Shown here one piece after another: positions 63,301 to 64,000 of a stretch of DNA of 64,000 nucleotides. A program made the translations under genes and the position numbers. The notes beneath the pieces were generated by a model. That model was not told the DNA's origin. It did not search any database and saw nothing but the letters and a program-made list of their open reading frames with translations. The stretch comes from Holtermannia corniformis. Its lineage: Eukaryota; Basidiomycota; Tremellomycetes; Holtermanniales. Position 1 is the stretch's first letter. The number at the start of each line of letters is the position of its first letter. The stretch is from positions 186,001-250,000 of the forward strand of contig BCIJ01000024.1 in the NCBI GenBank assembly GCA_001599935.1, in the 5' to 3' direction.

Positions 63301-64000
63301 ATAACCTGTGCGGGCTCGGCTGCGAGCTGGTCGGCTGACATTACGGCGCAATTGACTGAATTGGTGTCAAGCGCCGGTGTGCCATCCGCACCTCGGAAGT
63401 TGATCGAGATCGAGTTGGTGACCGAAGTGCATTGCATTTCGGTGTCGAACTCGATAGTGATCTGTATCTCGTTTGACGTGGAAAGGATGCGCGCATCGTG
63501 ACCGGGTGTAAAGCGCGTCATGGCCGGGTGCTGCTGTACCCAGTTGGTGATCGGCACAAATGCTTTGTAGGAGAACGGATCGAGGGTAACGGTCGGTAGA
63601 CATCCACGCCAAGGTGCTGCACTATCGTTGTTGTACGACTCGAGTGAGTCCTCGAGAGTGTGCTCGTCGTATGGGTACAATAGGTTTTTGACCGTCGTGC
63701 TCGCGTAGGGCGACGCGATCCAGTTCTCGTCGGCCTTGCAATCGTGAGTGTATGTCGTCGTCTTGTTTTCGTTGGTGTACAAGAGCCAGACGGGGATGCT
63801 ACCATTCCCGCTGAACTTGCCCCCGGTCTGAGTCTGAAGGGGTGCGCGGCCGGTGGACCACATGCCGATCTCCGTCTGGGTGACGTTCGAACCCGGCAAT
63901 TGGATACGGTAGGTCCAATTACCCCATTGCACGAGATTGAAACCGTCCATGAGCGATGGGAACTGGGTTCGCAGAAAGTTTTGCTGCTTGATGGTACGCC
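57315..64000 (-). CDS. AGS1: alpha-1,3-glucan synthase (5' end outside window)
   Basis: Plasma-membrane cell-wall enzyme of the Ags1/Mok1 family. The window holds the end of the GH13 amylase-like part and the linker (63,950 downwards), an extracellular domain with N-glycosylation sites, one membrane helix ([22 protein letters not shown]), the cytosolic GT5 synthase domain with [14 protein letters not shown] and the acceptor motif [17 protein letters not shown] (about 61.0 kb), a long disordered segment (60.8-59.9 kb), and a C-terminal multi-span membrane domain (59.5-57.3 kb). The last exons read [10 protein letters not shown] - [16 protein letters not shown] - SKP and stop at 57315. Joining the first two requires an intron ending in CG. 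Many introns of about 50 nt lie in the membrane part. The N-terminal signal peptide and most of GH13 are to the right of the window. Confidence 0.95.
57429..57431 (-). other. non-canonical splice acceptor (CCG) in glucan synthase
   Basis: The intron starting gtaggt after the VCQ codons has a ctgac branch and would end gtgccg. A canonical acceptor would need T instead of G at 57430. The conserved continuation [16 protein letters not shown] begins immediately after it. Confidence 0.6.

Overview
The window is a gene-dense stretch of a fungal nuclear genome. Introns are mostly 43-55 nt, with GT donors and a ctgac/ctgat branch motif a few bases before the acceptor. The protein set (alpha-1,3-glucan synthase, Slt2-type MAP kinase, ribosomal protein S23 beginning MGSNKPRG, many introns per gene) suggests a basidiomycete with a compact genome. 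I could not assign a species from sequence alone.

Layout. 0.3-7 kb: a mitochondrial PPR protein, tRNA-Asp(GTC), the BRAP2/ETP1 RING-UBP ubiquitin ligase and a few small unassigned ORFs. 7.8-16.9 kb: an SCCPDH-like oxidoreductase, a type II membrane LRR protein, the retromer subunit VPS29 and the peroxisomal import receptor PEX5. 17-24 kb: a disordered Ser/Pro-rich protein, a probable mitochondrial protein of unknown role, a short unassigned protein, a Trm140/METTL2-type tRNA methyltransferase and a small membrane protein. 24.4-37.6 kb: Slt2/Mpk1-like MAPK, RNase H2 subunit A, a gamma-glutamyltransferase, RPS23, DPM2 and a RAP1GDS1-like armadillo protein. 37.8-50 kb: the giant HECT ligase TOM1/HUWE1. 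50-64 kb: AFG1 ATPase, a LAMTOR2/roadblock-like protein, MED13 and the C-terminal two thirds of alpha-1,3-glucan synthase, which runs off the right edge.

Most genes lie in head-to-head pairs with short shared promoters (VPS29/PEX5, RAP1GDS1-like/TOM1, AFG1/LAMTOR2-like, GGT/RPS23) or tail-to-tail pairs with very short gaps. One convergent pair appears to share a CTAG as overlapping stop codons. The genes are housekeeping in character and do not form a metabolic cluster.

The most interesting signals are inside introns and promoters. A 438-bp GGATATCC/GTATCC-rich element with a 13-bp target duplication sits inside a GGT intron; removing it leaves a normal 44-nt intron. VPS29 has a 980-nt intron where neighbours have about 45 nt, and has lost a metal-site histidine. 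A palindrome GATTACGA-N6-TCGTAATC recurs in the VPS29/PEX5 promoter and at 27.7 kb. The last-but-one intron of the glucan synthase appears to end in CG instead of AG. An LRR ectodomain with a plant-receptor-like cap is displayed from a type II membrane anchor.
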